This document shows positions 16,775 to 25,233 of a DNA stretch of 64,000 bases, piece by piece (the first letter of the stretch is position 1; each line of letters opens with the position of its first letter). This DNA is from Thermus hydrothermalis (GTDB lineage: Bacteria; Deinococcota; Deinococci; Deinococcales; Thermaceae), in the NCBI RefSeq assembly GCF_022760925.1, contig NZ_JAKTNT010000008.1, positions 1-64,000 on the forward strand. Direction: 5' to 3'. The notes beneath the pieces are model-generated. The model had not been told where the DNA came from. It saw only the letters and a program-made list of their open reading frames with translations, and did no database searches. A program made the translations under genes and the position numbers.

Positions 16775-17989
16775 CTAAACCCAGGCGGCCATCTCTTTGC
16801 GGATCTTGAGGAGGGCTTCCACCAGGCGGTCCACGTCCTCCTTCGTGTTGTAGAGGTAAAAGCTCGCCCGGGCGGTGGCGGGCACGCCCAGCTTGCGGTG
16901 GAGGGGTTGGGCGCAGTGGTGGCCCGCCCGCACGGCGATCCCCTCCTGGTCCAGGAAGGTGGCCAGGTCGTGGGCGTGGAGCCGGCCCAGGGTGAAGGGG
17001 ATGACCCCGCCCCGGTCCTCCCCTTTGGGGCCGTAGACCTTGAGGTCCGGCACCTCCTCCAGGCGCTCCAGGGCGTAGGCCAAAAGGGCCCGGTCGTGGG
17101 CGAAGACCTTGTCCATGCCCACCTCCATGAGGTACTGGGCGGCCTCCCCCAGGGCGACGGCCTCGGCGATGGGCGGGGTGCCCGCCTCAAAGCGCTGGGG
17201 CGGGGGGGCGTAGGTGGAGCGGTCCACGTGCACCTCGAGGATCATCTCCCCTCCTCCCAGGAAGGGCCCCATGCCTTCCAGGACCTCATACCGCCCCCAA
17301 AGCACCCCGGCCCCCGTGGGCCCCAACATCTTGTGGCCGGAAAGGGCGAAGAAGTCTGCCCCCAAGGCCTTCACGTCCACGGGCAGGTGGGGGGCGCTTT
17401 GCGCCCCATCCACCACCATCAAAGCCCCCACCTCCTTGGCCCTCCTGGCGATCTCCGCCACGGGGTTAATGGTGCCCAGGACGTTGGACATGTGCACCAC
17501 CGAGACCACCTTGACCCTCTCCGTAAGCAGGCGGTCCAGGGCGGAAAGGTCCAGCCGGCCCTCCTCGGTGAGGGGGATGGCCTTGATCCGGGCTCCCTTG
17601 AGCCCCGCCACCAGGTGCCAGGGCACAAGCCCTGCGTGGTGCTCCATTTCCGTGACCAGGATCTCGTCGCCCTCCTTAAGGTTCCTTAAGCCCCAAGCGT
17701 AGGCCACCAGGTTCAGGGCCTCGGTGGTGTTGCGCACGAAGATGATCTCCCTTTCCTCGGCGTTGAGGAAGCGGGCCATGCGGCGCCTTGCCTCCTCGTA
17801 GGCCTCGGTGGCGGCCACGGAAAGCCGGTAGGCTCCCCGGTGCACGTTGGCATTAAGCTCCTTGTAGTAGCGGTCCAGGGCCTCCAGGACCCGCTTGGGC
17901 TTCTGGCTGGTGGCGGCGGAGTCCAGGTAGACCAGATCCGGCCGCCCCGCAATCAAGGGGAAGGCTTCCCTTAGGCTGGTGAAGTCCAT
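16775..17989 (-). CDS. sufS: SufS-type cysteine desulfurase
   Basis: 404 residues. PLP enzyme that takes sulfur from cysteine for Fe-S cluster assembly. Features: MEHHAGLVPW, DGAQSAPHLPVDV, the PLP Lys in SGHKMLGPTGAGVLWG, and RAGHHCAQP with the catalytic Cys on the short loop typical of group II (SufS/CsdA) enzymes. It lies 13 kb away from sufCBD and no sufU or sufE is adjacent. TAAACT and GGAGG lie just before the ATG. Downstream is a P2-type ATPase gene. Confidence 0.93.
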   Translation of the reverse strand: MDFTSLREAFPLIAGRPDLVYLDSAATSQKPKRVLEALDRYYKELNANVHRGAYRLSVAATEAYEEARRRMARFLNAEEREIIFVRNTTEALNLVAYAWGLRNLKEGDEILVTEMEHHAGLVPWHLVAGLKGARIKAIPLTEEGRLDLSALDRLLTERVKVVSVVHMSNVLGTINPVAEIARRAKEVGALMVVDGAQSAPHLPVDVKALGADFFALSGHKMLGPTGAGVLWGRYEVLEGMGPFLGGGEMILEVHVDRSTYAPPPQRFEAGTPPIAEAVALGEAAQYLMEVGMDKVFAHDRALLAYALERLEEVPDLKVYGPKGEDRGGVIPFTLGRLHAHDLATFLDQEGIAVRAGHHCAQPLHRKLGVPATARASFYLYNTKEDVDRLVEALLKIRKEMAAWV

Positions 17990-18004
17990 GCCTCCAGTTT
18001 AGCC

Positions 18005-20029
18005 CTAGGTATCCAGGCGCGCCCGCCTTAAGAGGAGGGCGTTGAGGGCTACCACCACCGTGGAAAGGCTCATGAAGAGGGCCCCGAGGGCCGGGGGAAG
18101 CAGGAGGCCAAAGGGGTAGGCTACGCCGGCGGCCAGGGGCAGGGCCACGATGTTGTACCCCGTGGCCCAGAAGAGGTTTTGGAGCATCTTCCTCCGGGTG
18201 GCCCGGGCCAGGTGGAGGAGGCGGACCACGTCCAGGGGATCGCTCTTGACCAGCACCACATCGGCGGATTCAATGGCCACATTGGTCCCCGCTCCGATGG
18301 CCACCCCAAGATCCGCCTCCAAGAGGGCAGGGGCGTCGTTGATCCCGTCCCCTACAAAGGCGGTGGGGCCTTGGGATTTTAGTTCCCGCACGATACGGGC
18401 CTTGTCCTGGGGTAGCACCCGGGCGCGGTAGCGCTCTATCCCCAGCTCCCGGGCCACGGTTCGGGCCACGGCCTCCGCGTCCCCGGTGAGCATCACCGGG
18501 GTGATCCCCATGCGCTTCAGGGCGTCTATCGCCTGCTTGGCCGTGGGGCGGAGGCGGTCGCGGAGGGCCAGGTAGGCGAGGACCCGACTTTCGTCCATCA
18601 GGGCCACCACGCTCTCCCCCCGGGCCTCGGCCTCCTCCAGGCCCTGCCGCAGGGAAGGGGGCACTTCCAGGCCCAGCTCCCCCGCCCACTCTGGGCGGCC
18701 CACCCGGTAGAGGCGGCGTTCCACCCGGCCCTCCACCCCTTTCCCGGGGATGGCCCGGAAGTCCTGGACCGAGGGGAGGGGAAGCCCCCGCTCCTTGGCG
18801 GCCTCCAGGATGGCCTGGGCCAGGGGGTGCTCGGAGAGGGCCTCGAGGGCCGCGGCCAAGGTTAGGGCCTCCTGCTCCCCAAGGCCATCCGCATACACCG
18901 CCCGCACCTCAAACTGCCCTTCGGTGAGGGTGCCGGTCTTGTCCAGGGCCACGTACCGGAGGCCCGTGGCCCGCTCAAAGGCCTCCCGGTTTCGGATGAG
19001 GATTCCCCTTTGGGCGGCCATGGCTGTGGCGTTGACCACCACCAAGGGTATGGCCAGGCCCAGAGCGTGGGGACAGGCGATAATCACCACGGTCACCGCC
19101 CGCTCCAGGGCGAAGGACAAGGATGCGTCGGCTAGAAGCCATAGGAGGAAGGTTGCGCTTCCACCCAGCACCGCCACGTAGAAAAGCCACCCCGCGACTC
19201 GTTCACCAAGGTCCTGAAACCGGCTCCGGGAAACCTGGGCTTCCTCCACCAGGCGCATGATCTGCCCCAGGGTGGTGGAGGTTCCGGTGCGGGTTACCCG
19301 CACCACGATGGCTCCTTCCCCGTTTAACGCCCCAGCCAGCACCTCGTCCCCCACCCCTTTGGCCACGGGCCGGGACTCCCCGGTGAGGAAGGCCTCGTTC
19401 ATGCTGGTGGCTCCTTCCACCACCACGCCATCCGCGGGCACCTGCTCCCCCGGGCGGATGAGGATGAGGTCGCCTTCCTTTAGGGCCTCGGTGGGCACGT
19501 CCTCAATCCGGCCATCCCGGACCCGGTGGGCCGTCTGGGGCATCAGCTTGGCCAAGGCCCTTAGGGCCTCCCCTGCCCCCAGGATGGCCTTCATTTCCAG
19601 AAAGTGGCCCAGGAGCATCACGTCCACCAAGGTGGCCAGTTCCCACCAGAAGGGTTTCCCCTTTAGGCCCAGCTCCACAGCCAGGCTGTAGGCAAAGGCC
19701 ACGGTGATCCCCAAGGCCACCAGGGTCATCATCCCCGGCCGCCTTCCCCTTAGCTCCCGGCTGGCACCCTGGAGAAATACGCCCCCGCCATAGAAGTAGA
19801 TAATGGTTCCGAGGAGGAGGGGCATCCAAGGGACCCCGTCCCAGGGGGGTAAGCGGAGGAAACCCCTCACCTCATCAGAGGCGTAAAGGATCGGCAGGGT
19901 GAGGAGAAGTGAGACCAGGAAGCGATTCCGGAACATCTCCGGGGTATGGCCGGCATGCCGGTCCAAAGCCTTAGTAGAGGCAGTGTGGGAAGGGTGGTGA
20001 TGGTGGTGGTGATGGTGGTGGGGAGGCAT
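18005..20029 (-). CDS. copB: CopB-type copper P-type ATPase with N-terminal His tract
   Basis: 674 residues. P1B-type pump with no HMA domain; instead the N-terminus has nine consecutive histidines, as in CopB. The membrane metal site is Cys-Pro-His (IIACPHALGLAIP), the mark of the P1B-3 subgroup (Cu2+/Ag+), not CPC. Other motifs are [24 protein letters not shown] and GDGINDAPALLEADLGVAIG. It should export copper from the cytoplasm. The start shares one base with the laccase stop (TAATG), so laccase and pump form one unit behind a copper-box promoter. Confidence 0.94.
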   Translation of the reverse strand: MPPHHHHHHHHHPSHTASTKALDRHAGHTPEMFRNRFLVSLLLTLPILYASDEVRGFLRLPPWDGVPWMPLLLGTIIYFYGGGVFLQGASRELRGRRPGMMTLVALGITVAFAYSLAVELGLKGKPFWWELATLVDVMLLGHFLEMKAILGAGEALRALAKLMPQTAHRVRDGRIEDVPTEALKEGDLILIRPGEQVPADGVVVEGATSMNEAFLTGESRPVAKGVGDEVLAGALNGEGAIVVRVTRTGTSTTLGQIMRLVEEAQVSRSRFQDLGERVAGWLFYVAVLGGSATFLLWLLADASLSFALERAVTVVIIACPHALGLAIPLVVVNATAMAAQRGILIRNREAFERATGLRYVALDKTGTLTEGQFEVRAVYADGLGEQEALTLAAALEALSEHPLAQAILEAAKERGLPLPSVQDFRAIPGKGVEGRVERRLYRVGRPEWAGELGLEVPPSLRQGLEEAEARGESVVALMDESRVLAYLALRDRLRPTAKQAIDALKRMGITPVMLTGDAEAVARTVARELGIERYRARVLPQDKARIVRELKSQGPTAFVGDGINDAPALLEADLGVAIGAGTNVAIESADVVLVKSDPLDVVRLLHLARATRRKMLQNLFWATGYNIVALPLAAGVAYPFGLLLPPALGALFMSLSTVVVALNALLLRRARLDT

Positions 20030-21432
20030 TAGCTCACCTCCAGAATCCCCATCATGCCCCGGTCCTCGTGCTCCACGATGTGGCAGTGGAAGACGGTCTT
20101 CCCGGGCAGGTTCCTAAGGGGAACCAGAAGGCGCACCACCTCCTTGGCCTTTAGGTTCACCACGTCCTTAAGGGCGCGGTAAGGGAAGGCCTTGCCGTTC
20201 ACGGAGAGGACCTGGAAGGGATGGGTGTGGAGGTGGAAGGGATGGTCCATGTCCCCTTGGTTTTCCAACTCCCAGACCTCGAGGTCGCCCACCCGCCCGC
20301 GGAAGTCCACCCGACGGTGGTCAAAGGTCTTGCCGTTGATGAAGAAGCGCCCGGCCATCATGTCCTCCGTGAAGGTGATGCGCCGGGTCACCCTGGCCTG
20401 GTTGGGGCTGAGGGCGGGCAGTTTGGCCAGGGCCTTGGGCAGGGGGAGGGGTTTGGGGCGGGGCGGGGCCACCAGGGTGAGGAGGGTTTGGGGCCTTTGG
20501 CTTGTCCCCATGGACATTCCTCCGTGGCCCATGTGCTCCATCCCGCCCATCATGTGGACCCCTCGGTCGTAGGGAAGGGCGAGGAGGCGGAAAGCCCCTT
20601 CCTTCTGGAAGCGCACCAGGACCTCTGCCCGTTCCCCGGGGGCCAGGAGGAGTTCGGGGACCTCATAGGGTTCCTCCAGGAAGCCCCCGTCGCTGGCGAT
20701 GAGGTAAAGGGGATGCCCTTCCAACTGGAGCCGGTAGTAGCGGGCGTTGCTGGCGTTCAGGAGGCGGAGGCGCAAGGTGGCCTTGCCGGCCCGCAAGGTG
20801 GGGCGGGAGGCCCCGTTCACCAGGACCAGGCTGCCCTCTTTGCCGTTGATCCAGTCCATGGGGGAATGGGCGGCGGGACGGCCCGATGCGAGCTCCAGGT
20901 CCTTGAGGACCAAAAGGTGCTCCTCGGCTTCCCGGAGTTCGGGAATCCCGTCCACGGGGCTTTCCACCACAATGGCCCCCGCTAGTCCGGCGAAGAGCTG
21001 GGGGGCCACCCGCCCGTGCAGGTGGGGGTGGTACCAGAAGGTGCCCGCCAGGTCCTGGGGCACGGTGAACTCGTAGCGCCAGGTTTCCTTGGAGGGTATC
21101 TCCAGGAGGGCATCGTCCACCTTAGGGGAGATGGGAAGCCCGTGCCAGTGCAGGTTCGTGGACTCGGGAAGGAGGTTTTCCAGCTCGAGGCGCACGGTAT
21201 CCCCAGGGCGTACCCTAAGGGTGGGCCCCGGAAAGCTACCCCCATAGGTCCAAAGCCGCGCCTCCCGCCCGGCTACGGTAACGGGGGTGGGGGCGGCCTT
21301 CAGCCGCACCTCCAGGAGCCCTTCCCGGCTTTTGAGCACCGGGGGCTCGGGAAAGGAGGCCTGCCCCCTGGCCAGGGGGGAGAGGAGGAGGCCTGCGGTG
21401 AGCTTAAGAAGGGTTCGGCGGTCGGTATTCAT
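20029..21432 (-). CDS. Multicopper oxidase (laccase), Tat-exported
   Basis: 467 residues. Tat-type signal (DRRTLLKLTAGLLLSPLARGQA). All copper motifs are present: NLHWHGLP, FWYHPHLHG, HPFHLHTHPFQV and FHCHIVEHEDRGMM, with Met as type 1 axial ligand. A Met/His-rich insert (HMMGGMEHMGHGGMSMG, about residue 295) resembles the hairpin of the T. thermophilus laccase and CueO, and suggests cuprous oxidase activity. It probably detoxifies Cu(I) outside the membrane. TATCCT ends eight bases before the ATG, implying a leaderless mRNA controlled by the upstream copper box. Confidence 0.95.
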   Translation of the reverse strand: MNTDRRTLLKLTAGLLLSPLARGQASFPEPPVLKSREGLLEVRLKAAPTPVTVAGREARLWTYGGSFPGPTLRVRPGDTVRLELENLLPESTNLHWHGLPISPKVDDALLEIPSKETWRYEFTVPQDLAGTFWYHPHLHGRVAPQLFAGLAGAIVVESPVDGIPELREAEEHLLVLKDLELASGRPAAHSPMDWINGKEGSLVLVNGASRPTLRAGKATLRLRLLNASNARYYRLQLEGHPLYLIASDGGFLEEPYEVPELLLAPGERAEVLVRFQKEGAFRLLALPYDRGVHMMGGMEHMGHGGMSMGTSQRPQTLLTLVAPPRPKPLPLPKALAKLPALSPNQARVTRRITFTEDMMAGRFFINGKTFDHRRVDFRGRVGDLEVWELENQGDMDHPFHLHTHPFQVLSVNGKAFPYRALKDVVNLKAKEVVRLLVPLRNLPGKTVFHCHIVEHEDRGMMGILEVS

Positions 21433-21440
21433 ACCCTTAG

Positions 21441-21473
21441 AGGATAGGGGGGGTTTGTAAAAGAAGTATAAAG
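21441..21473 (-). promoter_or_regulatory. Proposed copper-box promoter of the laccase-copB operon
   Basis: Read on the minus strand: CTTTAT (21473-21468), four bases, CTTTTAC (21463-21457), exactly ten bases, then TATCCT (21446-21441). The ATG follows eight bases later. The same layout and spacing recur at four other promoters of the island; the box overlaps the -35 position. This is the most divergent of the five. Confidence 0.6.
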
Positions 21474-21489
21474 GTCCCTCCAGAACCCC

Positions 21490-21879
21490 CTAGAGTTTGG
21501 CCAAGGCTTTCTCCAGCCGGTTTCTCGCCTCCTCGGCTACGGGTTTGAGCGCCTCCTGGGTTTCTGTAGGAAGGACCCGGAACATCTCCCTGGGATCCTG
21601 CAAGAGGACCTCCACGCCCTCTGGCCCCTCCTTGAGCACCGCATTGCAGGGGAGGAGGAGGCCGATATCGGGCTCGGCCTCGAGGGCTTTGGCGGCCAGG
21701 TTCGGGTTGCAGGCCCCCAGGATCAAGTAGGGGGGCCTTTCCAGGCCCAGGCGGGCCTTGAGGGTGGCGGCCACGTCGATCTCCGTGAGGATGCCGAAAC
21801 CTTCTTCCCTTAGCGCGGTTTCCAACCGGGCCCGGGCCTCGGCCAGGCTGGCCCTAAGGGTCTTCCTTAATTCCGTCAT
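21490..21879 (-). CDS. DUF302 domain protein
   Basis: 129 residues, no signal peptide or membrane helix. The DUF302 core is recognisable: an N-terminal helix, REEGFGILTEIDVAATLKARLG, then YLILGACNPNLAAKALEAEPDIGLLLPCNAVLKE. The conserved GACNP and LLPCN cysteines are present. Function unknown; such genes are often near metal or redox stress genes. It has its own upstream region (about 135 bases) without the copper box found at its neighbours; TACACT is a possible -10. Confidence 0.88.
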   Translation of the reverse strand: MTELRKTLRASLAEARARLETALREEGFGILTEIDVAATLKARLGLERPPYLILGACNPNLAAKALEAEPDIGLLLPCNAVLKEGPEGVEVLLQDPREMFRVLPTETQEALKPVAEEARNRLEKALAKL

Positions 21880-21976
21880 GATACCCTCCTAACCTAAAGT
21901 GTAACGGAGCCTGAGGCAAAGGGTCTTTTGTGAAGGTTGTGTTGAGCTCCCTGGGGGTATAGGAAAACCTGGGACC

Positions 21977-22002
21977 CCGCCTGGGTCTTTGGCCCCAGGC
22001 GG
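21977..22002 (-). terminator. Terminator after the Met-rich protein gene
   Basis: Arms CCGCCTGGG (21977-21985) and CCCAGGCGG (21994-22002) followed on the minus strand by a GC-rich gap and TTTTCC at about 21962-21967. It ends the SHOCT/Met-rich transcript before the DUF302 gene. Confidence 0.6.
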
Positions 22003-22014
22003 AGCCCCTGGGAG

Positions 22015-22668
22015 TTACTTACCCAGGAAGAAGCCATGCCAGGTGTGGACCCAGACCTCCCCCGTGTAGGCGTTCACGGAAAGCATGCCCTCCACCTCCT
22101 TGCGCCCGAAGTCAAAGGTGTAGTAGCCGGGGAAGGCCCCGGCTTCCATCACCCGGGCCCCCGGGAGGTAGCCTTTTAGGAAGGTCTCGGCCAGCTTTTT
22201 GGCCTCCTCCAAGGGGAAGCGGACAGGAGTCTGCACGGGCCCGCCCATCATGCCGTAACGGGTGTTCCACATCATGTTGGGGCCAGGTTCCGGGGAAACC
22301 ACCCCGGTGTAGCGATCGGCGATGAGCTCAAAAAGCCCCTGCCCTTTCTCGTCCACCACCTGGGCGTAGTAGTTTTGGCTGAAGGCCATGAAGTCCTTAA
22401 GGCGTGCCCCCGGGTAGATGCGCTTGGCGTAGGCTTCCATCCGCGCTTTGGCTTCTGCCTGGGAAATGGGGCGGGCTTCCGGGGGGTAAACCGCCATCAT
22501 GCCCATCATCCCGTAGCCGCCCATCATGCCGTAGCCCATCATCCCCGGGCCGTACTGCGGGCCGTAGCCCATCATCCCCGGACCAAAACCCCCCATCATG
22601 CCCTGGGTGAGGGCAAGACCTAAAAGCATAAGGGCCAGAACTCCTAGAGTTAAACCGTAGCGTTTCAT
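22015..22668 (-). CDS. Secreted Met-rich PepSY-like protein
   Basis: 217 residues. Signal peptide (about 1-22), then a Met/Gly/Tyr-rich segment (about 23-55) with repeated GMMGY and GPGMMGY units, then two PepSY-like halves: one around ISQAEAKARMEAYAKRIYPGARLKDFM and one around FPLEEAKKLAETFLKGYLPGARVME, the latter ending in GMLSVNAYTGEVWVHTWHG. Thioether-rich repeats of this kind bind Cu(I). It overlaps the upstream SHOCT gene by four bases. Its position in a copper island and the copper box upstream suggest a periplasmic copper-binding role; this is inference. Confidence 0.75.
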   Translation of the reverse strand: MKRYGLTLGVLALMLLGLALTQGMMGGFGPGMMGYGPQYGPGMMGYGMMGGYGMMGMMAVYPPEARPISQAEAKARMEAYAKRIYPGARLKDFMAFSQNYYAQVVDEKGQGLFELIADRYTGVVSPEPGPNMMWNTRYGMMGGPVQTPVRFPLEEAKKLAETFLKGYLPGARVMEAGAFPGYYTFDFGRKEVEGMLSVNAYTGEVWVHTWHGFFLGK

Positions 22669-22910
22669 GCTTCACCTCCCTGTTCCAGTTCCTTCCGCAA
22701 CCTTCTGTAGGTTTCCTCGTCCAGCTCGCCCCTGGCGTACCGGAGGCGCAGGGCCTCCAGGGCCGCATCCTTTCGCGGCTCCCCGCTTCCCCGTTCCCAG
22801 GCCCGAAGGCCCAGGTACAGGAGAAGTCCCAGGAGGGCCAGCACCAGGAGCATGTTGAGAAGCCCGAAGAACCACCCGAAACCCATGCCGCCCCAACCCA
22901 TCATGCCCAC
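22665..22910 (-). CDS. SHOCT-domain membrane protein 1
   Basis: 81 residues. A Met/Gly/Trp-rich start (MGMMGWGGMGFGWFFG), one transmembrane helix (about 14-36), and a C-terminal SHOCT motif LRLRYARGELDEETYRRLRKEL. GTG at 22910 with GGAGG six bases upstream. First gene of a two-gene unit with the Met-rich secreted protein. It is a paralogue in layout of the SHOCT protein at 27.5 kb that leads the two-component operon. Possibly a small copper-responsive membrane partner. Confidence 0.8.
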   Translation of the reverse strand: MGMMGWGGMGFGWFFGLLNMLLVLALLGLLLYLGLRAWERGSGEPRKDAALEALRLRYARGELDEETYRRLRKELEQGGEA

Positions 22911-22927
22911 GATCCACCTCCATCTGT

Positions 22928-22960
22928 ACCCTAGGCCGGTATTGTTAAGCTGGCATAAAG
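22928..22960 (-). promoter_or_regulatory. Proposed copper-box promoter of SHOCT 1/Met-rich unit
   Basis: Read on the minus strand: CTTTAT (22960-22955), four bases, GCTTAAC (22950-22944), ten bases, TAGGGT (22933-22928). It lies three bases from the mirror-image box of the divergent CcdA-like gene, so one region controls both directions. Confidence 0.7.
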
Positions 22961-22963
22961 GGG

Positions 22964-22996
22964 TTTTACCGGCGCTTAACGTTTGGCCCTTAAGCT
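22964..22996 (+). promoter_or_regulatory. Proposed copper-box promoter of the CcdA-like/methyltransferase unit
   Basis: Plus strand: TTTTAC (22964-22969), four bases, GCTTAAC (22974-22980), ten bases, TAAGCT (22991-22996). The ATG of the CcdA-like gene follows after seven bases, so the mRNA would be leaderless. Confidence 0.7.
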
Positions 22997-23003
22997 GATG
23001 GAC

Positions 23004-23828
23004 ATGCGAAGAGGGCTCCTGGCGCTTGGTCTTGCTGTCCTGGGCCTGGTGGGGTTGGCCTTGGGAAGCGGGCTACTGGAGGAGGTTTCCCGAAGCCTTT
23101 ACCGAATGGCCAACACCCTGTACGCTCTCCTGGCCCCCTGGGTGGATGGCCTGAGGGGGGAAGTGGGGGTCCCTTGGCTTTCCGCTTTCCTACTCGGGGT
23201 CTTGGCGGCCTTTGCCCCCTGCCAGATCACCACTGGGGCCAGCGCCCTGGCCTATCTGGCTCCCTTCGCCCTCGAGGGAAGGGTCTGGCCCAGGTTTCTG
23301 GCCTTTCTCCTGGGGAAGGCCTTCACCTACCTGGTGCTCGCCGGGGTGGTTCTCTTCGTTTTGGGCGGGACCCTGGACAACCCCGGGGCCATCTTCCGCC
23401 CGGTGCGGCTGGCCCTTGGGCCCTTCATGATCCTGGTGGGCCTGGGCCTTTTGGGAGTGGTGCGCTGGCCCCTGGCCTGGGCGGCACCGGAGGGCTGGGT
23501 GGCCCGGGTGGGGGCGTGGGGTGGGCTTCTGGGGCCCTTGGCTTTGGGTGGGGTTTACGGCTTGGCCTTCTGCCCTACCCTCTTCTGGCTTTTCTTCGGG
23601 CTTCTACTCCCTTTGGCCCTGGCTTCTTCCTTTGGGTTTCTCTTTCCCCTTCTCTTCGCCCTGGGGACGGGCTTTCCCCTGGGTTTTCTGCTCCTCCTTT
23701 TCACCCGCATGGGCCGGGGCCAGGCCCTCAAGGGAATGCGCCTCGTGGGAAGCCATCTTCTAAGGGGTGCAGGGGCAGTCTTCGTGGCCCTGGGGATGTT
23801 GGACACGGTGCTTTACTGGAACCTCTAG
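23004..23828 (+). CDS. CcdA/DsbD-like multi-pass membrane protein
   Basis: 274 residues from the ATG at 23004, chosen because a -10 ends seven bases before it. N-terminal helix, a short extracytoplasmic segment (about 27-55), then six helices. Cysteines sit in FAPCQITTG (first core helix) and AFCPTLFW (fourth), the paired positions used by CcdA/DsbD to carry electrons across the membrane. In copper tolerance such proteins (compare ScsB, DsbD) reduce periplasmic thiols oxidised by copper; a TauE/UreH-like transporter is another reading. The downstream methyltransferase starts 16 bases after it. Confidence 0.72.
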   Translation: MRRGLLALGLAVLGLVGLALGSGLLEEVSRSLYRMANTLYALLAPWVDGLRGEVGVPWLSAFLLGVLAAFAPCQITTGASALAYLAPFALEGRVWPRFLAFLLGKAFTYLVLAGVVLFVLGGTLDNPGAIFRPVRLALGPFMILVGLGLLGVVRWPLAWAAPEGWVARVGAWGGLLGPLALGGVYGLAFCPTLFWLFFGLLLPLALASSFGFLFPLLFALGTGFPLGFLLLLFTRMGRGQALKGMRLVGSHLLRGAGAVFVALGMLDTVLYWNL

Positions 23829-23844
23829 CATGGGAGGCAAGGGG

Positions 23845-24465
23845 ATGAAGAAGGGTTTAAGGGCTCGGTTTTTCGCCACCCTCCTTCCCGTCCTTTCCCG
23901 GGGGCACGTGGGCTTGAGCGAACCCTGGCGGAAGAAACTCCTGGGAAGCCTGGCGGGGAAGGTTTTGGAGATCGGCCCGGGGACGGGGGTTAACCTGGCC
24001 TATCTGCCGGATGGCGTCCACTGGATTGGCCTCGAGCTCAATCCCTACTTCCACCCCCACCTTAAGCAGGCCCTAAGCCTGAGGGGGCTTTCCGGTGAGG
24101 TTCTTTTAGGCCAGGCGGAGGCCATCCCCCTGCCGGAGGAAAGCGTGGAGGCCGTGGTGGCCACCTTGGTCCTTTGCTCGGTGGAGGATCCCAGAGGGGC
24201 TTTGGCGGAGATCCTCAGGGTGTTGAAGCCCGGGGGGCGTTTGGTCTTTTTGGAACACGTGGCCGCTCCCCGGGGCTCCTCCCTGCGCCGATTCCAGGAC
24301 CTCCTTTGCCCCTTATGGAGTTTTTTGGGGGACGGCTGCCATCCCAACCGGGAAACCCTAGCCCTTATTCGGGAGGCGGGGTTTGCCCGGGTGGAGGCGG
24401 AGGCCTTTGAACTACCCCTCCCCCTGGTGGCCCCCCATGTGGCCGGGGTGGCCTGGAAGGGATAG
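23845..24465 (+). CDS. SAM-dependent methyltransferase, METTL7-like
   Basis: 206 residues from the ATG at 23845 (GGGAGG seven bases upstream). SAM motif I VLEIGPGTGVNLAYLP, then EAIPLPEESVEAVVATLVLCSVEDP. The C-terminal block FLEHVAAPRGSSLRRFQDLLCPLWSFLGDGC-HPNRET strongly recalls METTL7/TMT1-type enzymes (EHV, then Q..P.W, then DGC..xRET), known in animals as thiol S-methyltransferases. UbiE-like methyltransferases lack this block. It is co-transcribed with the CcdA-like gene under the copper box; a small-thiol substrate is a guess. Confidence 0.8.
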   Translation: MKKGLRARFFATLLPVLSRGHVGLSEPWRKKLLGSLAGKVLEIGPGTGVNLAYLPDGVHWIGLELNPYFHPHLKQALSLRGLSGEVLLGQAEAIPLPEESVEAVVATLVLCSVEDPRGALAEILRVLKPGGRLVFLEHVAAPRGSSLRRFQDLLCPLWSFLGDGCHPNRETLALIREAGFARVEAEAFELPLPLVAPHVAGVAWKG

Positions 24466-24468
24466 CCC

Positions 24469-25227
24469 TCAGCGCCCCTGCCAGAGGGTGCCCCTTTCGT
24501 CCACCCAGGCCAGCCAACCCTCCTCCTGGGGATGGGCGGTGAGGGCCAACACCGCTCCCTGCCAGATCCTGCGCCACCCCGCTTCCGTCCGCCGCCAGAG
24601 GCCGAGCTTTCCTCCCAGGTACAGGGTGCCCGAAGGGGAGAGGGCCAGGGGTCCCGGGGCGGGGTCAGGGGAGGGAATGGGGCGGAAGCTTTCGCCTCCA
24701 TCCTCGCTCAGGAAGAGCCCCCTTTCCATAAGGGAAGCCCAGAGGCGGCCCTTTTGGTCCACCAGGAAGAAGGCCATCCCCGCTTTGGGCAGGCCCCGGG
24801 CGGGAAGCTTTGCCCAGGTCTGCCCGCCGTCCTGGCTGCGGAAGTAGCCGTAGGTGGCCTCGAGGGTGTAGTGGACCTCAGGCTTCCTGGGATCGATGGC
24901 ATAGGCGTGGAGGTCCAGGGCGGGAAGGCCCTTGGGCCTTAGGTCGCGGAAGCGCTTGAGATCCCGGCTTTCCGCAAGGATCCAGTGCCCGGCCGCGATC
25001 AGGCGTTCGCCTCCCCAGGCCAGGTTCATGGCGTCCCAGTCCCGCCGCCGCACCAGGTCCTGGGAGGTGCTGTTGCTCCAGGCAACGATGCCGTCGTGGT
25101 GGCCCAGGAGCAGGACTCCCGAGGGGTGCCACAAAAGGGCGTGAACATCCCGCGTGGGCACCGGACCCAGGGGAGTTTGGGCCAGGGCGAGGCCGAGGAA
25201 GAGGGTAAAAAAGGTGAAAGGGCGCAT
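24469..25227 (-). CDS. Secreted beta-propeller protein (BNR/sortilin-like repeats)
   Basis: 252 residues. Signal peptide (about 1-16, ending ALAQ). Repeats of the kind FRSQDGGQTWAKLP and FLSEDGGESFRPIP are Asp-box/BNR repeats that form the blades of a six- or seven-bladed propeller; the protein is just long enough for one. No catalytic residues are evident. It begins six bases after the cueP stop and shares its copper-box promoter. Similar propellers act as substrate or partner platforms, for example near the copper chaperones of other bacteria, but I cannot say which role applies here. Confidence 0.78.
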   Translation of the reverse strand: MRPFTFFTLFLGLALAQTPLGPVPTRDVHALLWHPSGVLLLGHHDGIVAWSNSTSQDLVRRRDWDAMNLAWGGERLIAAGHWILAESRDLKRFRDLRPKGLPALDLHAYAIDPRKPEVHYTLEATYGYFRSQDGGQTWAKLPARGLPKAGMAFFLVDQKGRLWASLMERGLFLSEDGGESFRPIPSPDPAPGPLALSPSGTLYLGGKLGLWRRTEAGWRRIWQGAVLALTAHPQEEGWLAWVDERGTLWQGR

Positions 25228-25233
25228 GGCGTT

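Noticed and set aside
20006-20030. CAC/CAT tract at the start of copB as a simple repeat or phase-variable tract
   Set aside because: Nine His codons in mixed CAC and CAT form; it codes for a metal-binding tail and is not a uniform slippage-prone repeat.
22505-22620. Repeated CATCAT/CCGTAGCCC pattern as a CRISPR-like array
   Set aside because: These are the GMMGY codon repeats of the Met-rich protein; no constant repeat with unique spacers exists.
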